This document shows, in pieces, positions 23,894-36,131 of a stretch of 64,000 bases of DNA. The first letter of the stretch is position 1. Every line of letters begins with the position of its first letter. Where the stretch lies: positions 124,587,605-124,651,604 of the forward strand of contig CM035160.1 of NCBI GenBank assembly GCA_020205615.1, read 5' to 3'. A model generated the notes under the pieces. That model had not been told where the DNA came from and ran no database searches. It worked only from the letters and a program-made list of their open reading frames with translations. Both the position numbers and the translations under genes were made by a program. This stretch comes from Panax quinquefolius. Lineage: Eukaryota > Streptophyta > Magnoliopsida > Apiales > Araliaceae.

Positions 23894-25250
23894 GTCCTCG
23901 AAATTGACGTCACGTATCTGGTGTTTGAAAAGATGAGGATACCCGCGTTCATTTTCGTTTCCAATTCCCGTGTCATTTCCTCTATAGCATGATTCCTCCA
24001 CAAAACTTTAACTTGTGGTATGACCTTTCATGCGTGGGACATGCTCCTTCCTATCCAAGATCTTGACATGTACCTCCTCATACGTTAAGTCTTGGCTATT
24101 TCGTCTCGGTTCTAATTCTATAACGTGGTTCGGGTCTTTCACATATTTCTGAATTACGGATATGTGAAACACATTATGAACACGAGACATACTCGGAGGT
24201 AACGCGAGTTCATAGGCTACATTTCCTATTCGGTCAAGAATTTGAAATGGACCAATAAATCGTGGATTGAGCTTTCCTCTCTTCCCAAATCTTGTAACTC
24301 CCTTCCATGGAGCAACTCGCAATAATCATGATCCTACACTAAATTCCACGTCCTTTCGATGAAGATCCGCATAACTCTTTTGTCGATCTTGTGCCGTTTG
24401 TATACGTTGTCGAATCATTTGGATCTTTTCGGTAGTCATACGTATTAACTCGGGTCCCAACAATGTTGCTTCACCCACCTCATCCCAACATATTGGAGAA
24501 CGACACTTTCGTCCCATATAATGCTTCAAATGGAGCCACACCTATACTTGCACGATAAGCTGTTGTTTTAGGAGAATTCCACCAATGGTAAATTACTTAT
24601 CCCAAGCGCCCTTGAAGTACAGGACACGAGTCTTAATAAATCTTCAAGAGTTTGAATAGTCCTCTCTGATTGTCCGTCCGTTTGGGGATGGTATGCCGAA
24701 CTAAATCGCAAATCCGTGCCCATAGCTTTTTGCAAGCTAACCCAAAATCTTGAAGTGAATCTTGGGTCACGATCCGAAACTATGGATACAGCATGCCATG
24801 CAACCTCACAATTTCATTCACGTCACGTACTAGCAAGGCGTTCAAGGAATAAGTCTCCGTATCGGCAAGAAATGAGCGGAACTTGGTTAATCTATCAACA
24901 ATAACCCAAATAGCATTGATGCCTTGAGAAACCCGTAGGAAGACCCGTGTGCTTGAAATCCATGGTAATGTGTTCCCACTTCCATTTCGGAATCTCAAGT
25001 GGTTGCTGACGGACCCTTAGGTACTAGATGCTCCGCCTTTACACGTTGGCAAGTTAAACACATCGAGATAAACTTTGCAATCTCTCTCTTCATATTGTTC
25101 CACCAAAATGTATGTCGAAGATCACGATACATTTAGTACTTCCGAGGATGGATTGCAAATGGCGTATTGTGTGCCTCCATCATAATCTTGTACTTTAAAT
25201 CGAGTCGTTAGGAACACAAAATCTAGAGTGGACTCAAGTATTCCTTCTTC
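23894..25250 (-). pseudogene. Element C integrase with GPF module and chromodomain-like tail, frameshifted
   Basis: In minus-strand order: an HHCC zinc-binding region near 25020-25210 (MEAHNTPFAI.L and CLTCQ words); core pieces at 24780-24998, including FRSFLADTETYSLNALLVRD; QDRQKSYADLHRKDVEFSVGS at 24326-24541; and a 104-codon frame at 24008-24322 with FIGPFQILDRIGNVAYELAL and SRVHNVFHIS. The tail (VKILDRKEHVPR, and further on a VLWRNHAIEE-like stretch near 23980-24005) matches the position of the chromodomain used by plant chromoviruses to choose heterochromatin. Frameshifts and stops separate the pieces. Confidence 0.85.
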
Positions 25251-25399
25251 ATCAATTCTCGCTTAGGAATAGCTCCTTCTTGTACTTTCTTCTTCATACG
25301 CATCGGCTCGGATTCGGTGGCTTGAGCAACCTTAACTTTTCTATTAAAGTTGGCTCTCTGTCGTATACTTGACATCATCGCACCTTTTCGTTCACTTTT

Positions 25400-25830
25400 A
25401 TGATCTTCTACTCAATGCGTCATTACCACGTTAAACTTTACCGGGATGGTATTGAATAGTGTGGTCGTAGTCTTTCAATAGTTCGAGCCAACGTCGTCAT
25501 TGCTTAGCATGTTGAGTTCTTTTGAGTGAAGAAATATTTAAGGCTTTTATGGTGCGAATATATCTCCACTTTCTCCCCATATAGATAGTGCCTCCATATC
25601 TTTAGCTACGAAAACGATCACGCCAACTCTAGATCATGAGTAAGATAATTCCTCTCATACTCTTTAAGTTATCGCGAGGCATAGGCTATGACTTTCCCAC
25701 GTTGCATGAGAACACATCTAACCCTTTGCTCAAGCATCATTTGTGAGATAACAAATCCATCCGAACTAGATGGTATTGTTAGAACAGTCTGCGAAATAAG
25801 TCTCCTCTTAAGCTCTTGGAAACTTTTCTC
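25400..25830 (-). pseudogene. Element C RNase H remnant
   Basis: The minus strand repeats the B RNase H (SNDAS-like block, [14 protein letters not shown] and YERNY words) at about 25640-25790 with different indels. The final block near 25400-25430 retains NDALSR-like codons. Same role as in B; not functional as read. Confidence 0.75.
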
Positions 25831-26720
25831 GCATTCTTCGCTCAAAGCGAATTTTTGTATCCTTACGAGTTAGGTGAGTTAATGGAGTAGCGATTCGAGA
25901 AAACCCTTCCACGAATCTCCGATAATAACCAGCTAAGCCCAAAAAGCTACGTGCTTGATCACCGACTTGGTTGCTCCAACTTTGTATTGCTTCAATCTTG
26001 GCCGGATCAAAAGATACTCCATGTTTCGATACCACGTGCCCAAGGAATACTACTTCCTCAAGCCGAACTCGCATTTCTTCAATTTGGCATATAGTTTGTT
26101 TTCACGAAGCCTTTGGAGTACCAAACTTCAAATGGTGCTCATGATCTTCACGACTTTTGGAATATATAAGGATGTCATCAATAAAGACAACAACGAATCG
26201 ATCCAAATATTCCTTGAATACTCGGTTCATCATATCCATGAAAGCCGCGGGAGAGCATTAGTCAATCCGAAAGACATGACTAAGAATTCATAATGTCCGT
26301 CTTAGGGTTTAAAGGCGATCTTTGGAATATCCACGATTCTAATCTTCAAATTGATGATATCCGAGCGAAGATCGATTTTTGAAAAGAATTGTGCCCCTTG
26401 CAATTGGTCAAACAAGTCATCAATACGAGGTAGAGGATACCTATTCTTGATGGTGACATGGTTCATTTCCGATAGTCAATACAAAGTCGCATACTCGCGT
26501 CTTTCTTCTTTCTGAATAAAAGCAGGAGCACCCCGAGGAGATGTCTTAGGGCCAGATGAAAGCCGATGTCCAACAATTCCTATAGTTGGACCTTTAACTC
26601 TGAAGTTCAATAGGAGCCATTCGATATGGGGTTTTAGAAATGGGCTTTGTACCTGGGTTCAAGATCAATAAAGAATTCAACTTCACGTTACGGGGTAGAC
26701 CAGGAAGTTCTTCTTGAAAT
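25808..26720 (-). pseudogene. Element C reverse transcriptase, frameshifted
   Basis: Blocks in minus-strand order are: EL.GLPP-like start near 26690; MRLCIDY near 26480-26500; [14 protein letters not shown] (26400-26450); [10 protein letters not shown] (26355-26392); the catalytic [13 protein letters not shown] near 26160-26200; and the thumb LEEVVFLGHVVSKHGVSFDP, then AIQSWSNQVGDQARSFLGL (25920-26074). FIDD is retained. Frameshifts between blocks are at positions different from those in B, so the two copies decayed separately or carry independent sequence errors. Confidence 0.85.
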
Positions 26721-26929
26721 CGTCGGGAAAGTCAATAACAACAGAATATTATTCAAATTTGGCGTGTCTTTATTCAAATCCATAACATGGGCTAAGAAAG
26801 CGACATCCGCTTTTCAATAAGCGAATAGCTTTATGATTAGATATGATAGTGATTGATTTTAATGGTTTAGTTACTTGAATTTGCATAACAAGTTGGTTAG
26901 GAATATGAAAACTAACAACCTTACGAAAA

Positions 26930-27335
26930 CAATCAATTTTGGCATGATGAGTAGTTAACCAATCAATCCCTAAAATCACATCAAAAGCAAGTATCTTTAA
27001 AGAGATAAGGTCACGGGTAAGGTGATGGTGCCAACTTGAATCAAACAAGATTTATAAGCAGTGGATGTGATGAAAGTTTCTCTAGCGGAGTTTCCACAGA
27101 TAGGTCAAAGTCTAATTTCTCTAGGAGTCAAGTTTAAGCGTTGAGCACATATGGAGAGATAAATGAATGGGTATGCAGAGTATCAAGTAAGGTATAAACT
27201 TCGCAAGAATTTATAAATAGCTTACCCGTGATCACCTCGTTTGGGTTTCTCGCATTTTGACCGATCACAACAAACGCTCTTCCGGAATCGTTGACTTTGA
27301 CTTTTTCCGGGACGATCTTTTGAGTCACCGCAATC
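26930..27335 (-). pseudogene. Element C protease and protease-RT linker
   Basis: The 27134-27328 frame carries ARNPNEVITGKLFINS and CEVYTLLDT, then reads HTHSFISP in place of the family's DTGATHSFISP, so one indel destroys the active-site loop. The linker LISLKILAFDVILGIDWLTT and HHAKIDCF (26930-27010) leads into the RT. Confidence 0.8.
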
Positions 27336-27369
27336 CCATTGAACTAGGTTTTTTCTGCATCTGCATAAT

Positions 27370-27480
27370 CTCGAAAGCGATATGTCCTTCCTTTCCACAA
27401 TTATAGCATACCTTGAACTATTGTGGGCAGTTTGGACGGATATGTCCCTCTTTTCCGCATTTGTAGCATATGATCGGTGG
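27370..27480 (-). pseudogene. Element C nucleocapsid with two zinc knuckles
   Basis: The minus strand encodes CYKCGKEGHIRPNC, an intact CCHC knuckle (about 27428-27468). It is followed after an in-frame stop by a second knuckle, CYNCGKEGHIAF (27381-27415), that lacks its last Cys. Tandem knuckles of this kind bind the packaged RNA. The second knuckle is degraded in the same way in A and B. Confidence 0.8.
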
Positions 27481-27990
27481 TCGTTCTCCTCCCTTAGAAC
27501 CAATTGTTGCCGGCACCGTCGTCTTCACATGGTCGTTGTTAAATCTCCTCTTTTAAAATCTCCTCCCCGACTTCGCTTCTTCTATTTTCATGGCCATGAT
27601 TACCACTTTGAGTGGTTACCATTTTGTCCGTCTGTTTCTTTCTCCATTGGTTATCATTATTTTGTTGTTCGCTATCTCGGTACGATCACGGTTATGGTCC
27701 TTGGTTGAATATACTCGTTATCTCGCTCTAACAATTGAGCCACATTAACAACATCTGAATAGAGAGAAAATTTATGAGAAATGAGATATTGTCGTATCTT
27801 GGGGTTTCAAACCTCTCGAAACATCCGCGTCATCGTTCCTCATTCTCCACCAAATGAGGTGCAAACACGGATAACTCGCAAACTTTGCCTCGTCTTTGAG
27901 ACACCGTCATGTTGTTTTGTTCTAATCGATGAACTCCACTTCCTTCATACGCCCGAACACTTTCGGAAAGTATTTGTCATTAAATAGCTT

Positions 27991-28413
27991 TCAAACGTAT
28001 CCCAAGACATCTTTGAGTGCTGTTGGATGGGTACGCTTCACAAGCTCCCACCGATGAGTCTGCCTCGCCACGGAACATAAAGGTGGCGAATGGAACCTTC
28101 GTTCCTCCGTGCATCCCAAGACATCGAATATCTTGGTAATTTGCTTGACCCATGTTTCGCGCCATGATCGGATCGGCTTTCCGCTTAAATTCGGTGGTCC
28201 CAACTCTTTGAGGCTGCTTGGTTGTGACAACCCTTGAATTGCTATCATTTCCTCTGTATTTTGAACACGAGTCTCCTCGTTTGATTTTGCATGAAGCTGC
28301 AAAAAATTTCTAAACATCCCTCGTTCATCATCTCGCTTCAATGGTGTTGTTCGCGGGAGGAACATTGCCGACTGTTGCACGTTCTCCTCGTTGGTGAGTC
28401 TGAGCGTCTCCAC
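27991..28413 (-). pseudogene. Element C gag capsid remnant (140 codons open)
   Basis: The longest surviving frame of the family. It contains NEENVQQSAMFLPRTTPLKR, then DDERGMFRNFLQ, RVQNTEEMIAIQGLSQ, ELGPPNL, WVKQITKIFDVLGC and RRFHSPPLCSVARQ. The last words are out of the true frame: the family protein should read a capsid helix in place of RRFHSPPL, so an indel lies near 28130. It is the N-terminal half of the Ty3-type gag; the rest follows in other frames to about 27500. Confidence 0.8.
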
Positions 28414-28623
28414 GGTCTCATTTCCATTGTTAATATTCTCGATTCGACATTCTCAAATCTTTGTGATAAAACAAGGGTTAATTAAGGAAATCAATATATC
28501 ACATAATATCCCTATATCTTGACCGACTAACAAATAAGCTTAGGTAGGACACCTTTAGCGAAGGATTTACTCGTCTCTCCCTCCTAGTTCTATTCCCGAT
28601 CTCCGCATGAGATCATATCCTAA

Positions 28624-28638
28624 GCTACGATACCAATT
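28624..28638 (-). other. Primer-binding site of element C
   Basis: The minus strand reads TTGGTATCGTAGC, a variant of the initiator-tRNA-Met site differing from A and B at one base. Confidence 0.65.
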
Positions 28639-31338
28639 TGTGGCGCCCCCAAAATAGGTATACATCACCCATTACGAGTTGTCGATACATAGTGCGAAAT
28701 AACTACAACTTTATTATTACAATGATAAAGCGTGAGTTTAAATACAAATATTATCTTCAGACAATATCTATACTCAAATAAATCCTCATCACATTTATTG
28801 ATACATTATTTTACAAAAATGGTGAGGACTACTAAACGACTCTCTCTAGAACCTTCATTCCATACCCAGGCTTCGTCTTCATTTATATTCTCGCCTCACG
28901 AGAAAAATGGAACAAAAAGGAAAAGGGTGAGCTCAACTAGCTCGGTAAAGAATATTATGACTAAGATAATATCTGACAAATTATAGTTAGTCTTGACGAG
29001 GAAAAATCTAATAGAATCTGATAGGCAACAAATTTTAAATCAATATTAGCGATTGGAAATAATAATTCATTAGAAGAGTTAAGTAGAGAATGCAAACTAC
29101 TATCTTACATGTATGAATTTAAAAGTTCATCATCTATCTTTTATCCTGTAACATCAATCGATATACATCTGGAATCAAATATTCATCTTTGCATTACAGC
29201 CGAAGATATTCATCGATTTATTCGTATTCATCTAAACACTGTTCATCTTTGCACTCTGACCGAAGATATTCTTGAGAAATCATTCATCTTTGCACTCAGG
29301 CCAAAGATATTCAATAATATCATCATTTAAGGCCGAGGATGATGAAAATATTTTAAAAAGCGAATCCGGTGAAACAAAATGACAAGGATTAAGGATTAAG
29401 GATTAGTACTTTGTTTTATCCATGTTCAAAATACCTCAAAAATGATCGTAGTGGTGTAAAATTCAAGAATGATAAAAACATGGATACAATCAAAGATAGT
29501 ATCCGAGAATAGATATTTTAGACAAAAAGAAGAAATTTTATTTTTCGATTGAATAAGTACAAGTATCGTGAATAGTCACAAGTATCGTGAATAAGTAACT
29601 CAGACACCAAAAGATGAAATTCCACAAAAACATCTTCACGCTTCATGAATAGTACTCGTGAATAGTAACTTTCGTGAATAGTAACTCATGAATAGTAACT
29701 TCGTGAATAGTAACTCATGAATAGTAACCCTTGAGCATGAAAAAGTTCCAAATTTGATAAAAGTTCAACTAATATTTGGCATAATGATATTGAAGAAATA
29801 ATATCATTTGAGAAGAAAATAACATCCCTTACCTCGAAGATTAGTACTTACAAATTTGGAATCTAGGGTATAGTCTTTGAAGGAACTTACTGCAAATCTA
29901 ACAATACTCAAAGTATACTCAAAATACTCACAAGAATAAACTCGATAATATAGAGAGAAAACTTGATTTACGGTGTGATTTTCAATTCTAACCTAAGCAC
30001 CCTATTTATAGGAAAATGCTTAGAACACCAAAAGCGAAAATTTAATAAAATAATAATATTTCTTAAAAATATTCAAGCCCACTTTAGAAATCAGATTTCA
30101 GATCATTTATAACACATGTGAGCCACTCAATTACAACAAAAACGTTTTTCTTACAAAAAAAATTTTAAACTCAAAAATCAATTATTTGAATTTGAACTTC
30201 AATAATTCATAATAAATAGCCCTTTCATCGGAAAATTGAATCTAAGCTAGTTTTTATAGGAAATTCAATTCTCTACAACTTCTGGAAGAAAGTTTTCCAA
30301 ATTCTAAATAAAATTGTAGAAATCCACAAGCAGACGATTTTACTGTATATAATCAAATTTAAATTCGATAAATGGGGTCCACCGACATGTTTAACATGTT
30401 TTAAACATTTATTACAACAAAAATACTCCTCCTCCTCGTATACTCATATATCCCACATTCGTTGTAAAAATATCACCATTATTATATTATTAAAATATAA
30501 TAATATATTTAAATGAATTATTTTATCGAGGAAAAGATAAAATTTCAATTTTCAACAATTGTCACAATAAAAATTTTCTCCATCTATATCCACATAAAAT
30601 TAATATTTTTCTCATCATATGAATCAATAATTAATTATTCACAAATAATATTCTGAGAATCACTGATATTGTGACGGGCGGTTCCAGGAAGAGGGGCTTT
30701 CGATAAAATTTCTTCTTCTTGGTAGCAGCGATTAGGTGACCAAACCTCTCCTTAAAGGCAGAACTTTCTAGACATTGCCAATAATGTTATCTAATAATAT
30801 TATTCGGATAATATAATTATTGCTTCGATAATGAAAATCTTGTGTAATGAAAATTATTGAAACAATGACAATATAAAATATCAACGCAGCAATTATTAAC
30901 TTTCGATAAAATCTTTGAGCGATAATTCACTTTGTAACCATTATTGAGTAGTGCCTTCTTACGTAAGAATCAATAATTGGTGCAATCTGGTGTCTTCTTG
31001 TGTTTTAACCCGCAAGTATTTTAACGATATTAGCTTGTAACAACTTCATCCGTTATTTTTAAACAACTTATATTTTGTCGTTTTCTTCATCGATCGCTTT
31101 TTAGTTATGGGGCCCTACATGCATTGCACCGTAAATACGAATATTCCAAGACGATCTGAATATTCCACGACCAAACGAATATTCCAAACAACAATGAATA
31201 TTTTATAACCACTTGCTTATTTTGAAATATTTGCGTATTTTACCCCTAACTATCCACATTAATCACATCAACCCTTACTATTTCAAAATAATAAATAGAG
31301 AAAATTAAATTTCATTAATAATAAGTTGGGGTCTTACA
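28639..31338 (-). repeat. 5' LTR of element C
   Basis: Paired with 21169-23871. TATA box at 30002-30010; ATAGTAACT block near 29645-29730; three ATATCTTTGG-type units at 29186-29312. It faces the 3' LTR of B across only 222 bp. Confidence 0.95.
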
Positions 31339-31343
31339 CTTAA
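31339..31343. repeat. Target-site duplication of element C, right copy (CTTAA)
   Basis: Matches 21164-21168. Confidence 0.95.
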
Positions 31344-31547
31344 CGTATGAGGAGGTACTGTCAAGATTTTGGATAGGAAGGAGCATGTCTACACAAGAAA
31401 AAAAGTCATACCACAAGTTAAAGTTTTGTGGAGGAATCATGCTATAGAAGAAATGACACAGGAATTGGAAAACGGAAATGAAAGCGAGGTATCCTCACCT
31501 TTTGAAACACAGTATCGTACGACGTCAATTTCGAGGACGAAATTTCA
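31344..31547 (+). pseudogene. Element B integrase tail / chromodomain-like end, resumed after element C
   Basis: Continues the B integrase from 21163. The frame at 31369-31560 reads DRKEHVYTRKKVIPQVKVLW, RNHAIEEMTQELENGNESE and SRTKFHKEGG. The VKVLWRNHAIEEMTQELE part occupies the place of the chromodomain strand-helix (VLW.N...EEATWE in element D), with the aromatic Trp of ATWE replaced (MTQE). The end overlaps the purine tract. Confidence 0.8.
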
Positions 31548-31560
31548 TAAGGAGGGAGGT
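31548..31560 (+). other. Polypurine tract of element B
   Basis: ATAAGGAGGGAGGT immediately before the TGTAAGACC start of the 3' LTR. Confidence 0.85.
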
Positions 31561-34252
31561 TGTAAGACCCCAACTTATTATTAATGAAATTTAATTTTCT
31601 TTATTGATTATTTTGAAATAGTAATGGTTGATTTGATTAATGTGGATAGTTAGGGGTAAAATACATAAAATACTTCAAAATAAGCAAGTGGTTATAAAAT
31701 ATTCATTGTTGTCGGGAATATTCGTTTGGTCGTGGAATATTCGTATCGCATCGTTGTGGGAATATTTGTACTGACGGCAGTGACCATGTGTGGGCCCCAT
31801 AACCTGAAGCGATTGGATGAAGAAAACGACAAACATAAGTGGTTTAAAAATAGCAGGCGTGGTTATTCAAGTTATCATTGTTAAAATACCCGGTGGTTAA
31901 AACACAAGAAGTAGCCTGTATTGCACCAATTATTGATTCTTACGTAAGAAGGCACTACTGATAATGGTTACGATAATTATCGCTCAGATATTTTATTGAG
32001 TTAATAATTGCTGCGTTGATATTTTATATTGCTGTTGTTTCAATAATTGTCATTATACAGTATTTTTTATTATCGAAGCAATAATTCATATTATCTGAAT
32101 AATATTATTAGATAACATTATTGGCAATGTCTAGAAAGTTACATCTAAGGAGAGGTTTGGTCACCTAATTGCTGCCAAGAAGAAGAAATTCTTATTGAAA
32201 GCCCTCTTTCCAGAGGCTGCCTGGTTGTCAATATTGTGATTCTGTAATATTATTTGTGAATAATTAATTATTGATTCATATGATGAGGAAAATATTGATT
32301 TTATGTGGATATAGATGGAGAAAATTTTAATGTGACAATTGTTGAAAATTGAAATTTTATCTTTTTCTGATAAAATAATTCATTTAAATATATTATTATA
32401 TTTTAATAATATAATAATGGTGATATTTTTACAACGAATGTGGGATATATGAGTATACGAGGAGAAAGAGTATTTTTGTTGCAATAAATGTTTAAAACAT
32501 GTTAAACATGATGGTGGACCCCATTTATTGACTGAAATTTGATTATAGCTTGTAAAATCGCCCGTTTGTGGATTTCGGTTAATTTCTATTTGGAATTTGG
32601 AAAAACTTTCTTCTGTAAAGTTGTAGAGAATTGAATTTCCTATAAAAACTCGCGAGATTCGAATTTTCTGATGAAATGGCTATTTATTATGAATTATTGA
32701 AGTTCAAGTTTGAAATAATTAATTTTGGGAGTTTTAGTTAATTATTTTGAAAAAACGTTTTTTGCAACTAAGTTGGCCTCACATGTGATTCAAATGGGCT
32801 GAGATCAGTTGTCTAAGGTGGGCTAAAGAAAATGTGAAAATATATTAATATTATATTCAATTTTTCGCTTTGGTGTTCTAAGCATTTTCCTATAAATAGG
32901 GTCTTAGGTTAGAATTGAAAAATACACCGTAAACTGAAGTTTCTCTCTATTTTTCTCTCGATATATTGAGCGTATTCTTGTGAGTATACTTTGAGTATTG
33001 TTAGATGATGCAAGTTCCTTCAAAGACTATAATCCTTAGTATTCCAAATTTAGAAGTACTAATCTTTCGAGGTAAGGGATGTTATTTTCTTCTCAAATGA
33101 TATTATTTCTTCAATATCATTATCTTTGAAATATTGGTTGAAACTTTTTATCAAATTTGGAACTTTTTCATGTGGGGTTACTATTCATGAGTTACTATTC
33201 ACGAGTTACTATTCATGAGTTACTATTCACGAGTTACTATTCACGAGTACTATTCATGAAAGCGTGAAGATGTTTTTGGGAAATTTCTATCTTTTGGGTG
33301 TCTGGAGTTACTATTCACGATACGGCACTATTCATTCAGTAAAATAAAATTTCTTCTTTTGTCCAAAATATCTATTCGGATACTAGCTTTGATTGTATCC
33401 ATGTTTTGATCATTCTTGAATTTTACACCACTATGATTATTTTTGAGGTATTTTTGAACATGGATAAAACAAAGTACGAATCCTTAATCCTTAATCCTTG
33501 TCATTTTGTTTCCTTTGGATTCGTTTCTTTAAAAATATTTTCATCATCCTCGGTCTTAAATGATGATATTATTGAATATCTTTGGCTCAGTAGTGCAGAA
33601 AGATGAATGATTTGAAGAATATCTTTGGTCAGTAGTGCAAAGATGAACATGTGTTTAGATGAACACGATTAATCGATGAGTATCTTTGGCTGTCAGTGCA
33701 AAGATGAATATTTGATTCGGATGTATATTGATTGATGTTACAGGATAAAAGATGAGCGGTGAACTTTTAAATTCATACATGAAGATAGTAGTTTGCATTC
33801 TCTACTTAACTCTTCTAATGAATTATTATTTCACTGCGAATATTGATTTAAAATTTGTTGTCTATTGTATTCTATTAGATTTTTCCCTGTTGAAGACTAA
33901 CGGTAATTTGTTGTATATTATCTTAGTCATAATATTCTTTACTGGGCTAGTTGAGCTCACCCTTTTCCTTTTTGTTCCATTTTTCTTCTCAGGAGGCGAG
34001 AATATAAGCGAGTACGCAGTGGGGTATGGAATGAAGGTTCTAGAGAGAGTTGTTTAGTAGTCCTCACCATTTTGTAAAATAATGTATCAATAAATGTGAT
34101 GAGGATTTATTTGAGTATAGATATTGTCTAGAAGATAATATTTGTATTCAAACTCACAGTTTTACTGTTGTAATAATAAAGTTGTAGTTGTTTCTGTACC
34201 ATGTATTGACAACTCAGAATGGGTGATGTATACCTATTTTGGGGGCGTCACA
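31561..34252 (+). repeat. 3' LTR of gypsy element B
   Basis: Paired with 13941-16628. TATA box TATAAATAGG at 32890-32899; GTTACTATTCA(T/C)GA block at 33176-33260; three ATATCTTTGG units at 33575-33715. The two B LTRs agree over long stretches, with differences clustered in short patches. The 101-codon hydrophobic frame near 33752 is an LTR shadow. Confidence 0.95.
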
Positions 34253-34257
34253 TAAGA
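34253..34257. repeat. Target-site duplication of element B, right copy (TAAGA)
   Basis: Matches 13936-13940. Confidence 0.92.
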
Positions 34258-36131
34258 GCTGTTAATGGTTTTGTTTCTCACTCCCTCTCACTCTAAATCT
34301 CGAATTTCTAGAGAGAGAAAGTGTTGGACAAGAATGAGAAAAATGAGCATCCTCTCTCTCTTTAATCTTACTAATATTTGATATAATGAATCTATATGGA
34401 GGAGTTAGCTGCTGATTGCTGGAGATAAAAGTCATCAGCTAGGGCTAGGGTTGGCCCAACCACTACACTAGATCAATTCTTGCAAGTTAAGTCACAATAA
34501 TGCATTAAGGGCATTTTAGCCTTTTTGCATTTAATTTTAATGGTATTTTAGACAATTGGCCAAACCCTTAGGGTTTAGGATTTGGTTAGGGTTTAGGGTT
34601 TGAAAAAAATTTAGGGTTTGCAATTTAATTTCTAAAATTTCTAATTTAGGTTTTAAAAATAGAAAATTAATATTTCTAAATTATATTAAAAATTCTTAAT
34701 CATAAATTAAATCTTGCTAATTAGGATTAACATTTCCTAATTAAAATCGTTAATTAAGCAATTATGGTCAAAATTGTCATTAGGGTTTATAACCCATGAA
34801 TTAGAGTTTCTAATAGAAAAATAATTTTCCTAAATTAGAAATTAGATTTTGCACTTAGATTAGGGTTTTCTAATTACTTAACTTAAAAATTAGAATTAAT
34901 ATATCCTAATTAACATTAAAAGTATTTAATTAACACTTAGGTTTTTTTTTCCTATTTACAAATTAGGGTTTCAAATTCGTAATTAGGGTTTCAAATTTGG
35001 AATTAGGGTTTTGTAACCAATTTGTTAAGATTAACCCTAATTAATTTTATAATTATTTACGCTTACGCCATTAAATTCCCGATTTAGGGTTTCATGCACC
35101 GAATTAGGGTTTTGGATTCCCAGAACTGAAATTAGGGTTTCTAGAACTGGTTTCTAGGGTTTCTTATAATCGCTAGGGTTTTCTAACCGAACGTTGACGT
35201 TCTTAATATATACTTAGGGTTTGTCACAAATTTCGTTTATCTAGTCAACCCTTGACCCTTAACCACATACTGTACGATTTTTTCCTAATTAATTTTAATA
35301 TCTACAACTCCGATCATTAATCACATTATCACGATTACATAACGACTTAACAAATTCATAGAGTCGTACATGGCCTTCGAATTACGGTTTCAAATCAATT
35401 AGGGTTTATAATTTAAATATTAGGTTTTCTTAAAAAAAACATTAGGATTTCTAAATATTTAATTATGATTTCTCTAATTAGTATTAAATTCTATAATACA
35501 CCACATCTATCACATAACACTGTTATATAACAGTATTTACATTCCCTTTTGAATTTAAAAATAGGGTTAAATAAATTAATGCTAGGGTTTTGACATTATA
35601 CACCATAATTGACCCACCATTGTCAGTCCACAAACATACAATACATATTTATAACATTGAAAAATCAAAATATAATATTAATATTATATTATTATTCTTA
35701 TTCCTTGATAAAAATTCAGAATTAGGGTTTGGATTCCATATCTGATTTTCTTTCATATTTAACATTATCAATTAAGTTAAAATAATTAACTTAATTAATC
35801 TAACATAAATTCATATACTTAAAATAGATTAATTATTATAATAATTCTAATAACCTTTTCATATATTATTTAAATAATATATAATTATATTTTCATGAAA
35901 ATAAATAATAAAAACATTTCTACTATATTAATTATTATAAGAATATATTTTATAATAATCAATAATTCTAAAATAAAATTATTTGTAAATATTCATGTAA
36001 TAAATATATTTTTATTTATCATATAAATACATATACACATTGTCTTGTACAAATCCTCATCTTTAAAATAAAAAAAAAATTATACGCAAAATTTCTGATT
36101 TAATTTTTATAGAAAATATCAGGTTGTTACA
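34258..36131 (-). repeat. Probable decayed LTR (right part), rich in AGGGTTT words
   Basis: The right edge reads TGTAACAACCTGATA on the minus strand, a usual gypsy LTR start. About 25 dispersed AGGGTTT or TTAGGGTT words occur between 34560 and 35740. They have irregular spacing, so this is AT-rich LTR composition rather than a telomere array. Joined to 13503-13940 it would be about 2.3 kb. No coding sequence. Confidence 0.45.

Larger units (their letters stand above)
21169..31338 (-). mobile_element. Complete gypsy element C, nested inside B
   Basis: A 10.2-kb minus-strand element with paired LTRs of 2703 and 2700 bp, primer site, purine tract, all gag-pol domains in gypsy order (protease, RT, RNase H, integrase) and a 5-bp target duplication. 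It belongs to the same family as its host element B and inserted in the opposite direction within the tail of B's integrase. No open frame longer than about 140 codons survives, so it is structurally complete but not autonomous. Confidence 0.95.

Noticed and set aside
33752..34057. 101-codon hydrophobic frame that looks like a membrane protein
   Set aside because: Part of the LTR; the same stretch in the other LTRs (16245-16436 and inverted in A and C) is broken at different points, so there is no sign of selection.
34560..35740. Interstitial telomere-like array (TTTAGGG)
   Set aside because: The AGGGTTT words are irregularly spaced and embedded in varied AT-rich sequence; no head-to-tail run of more than two or three units.
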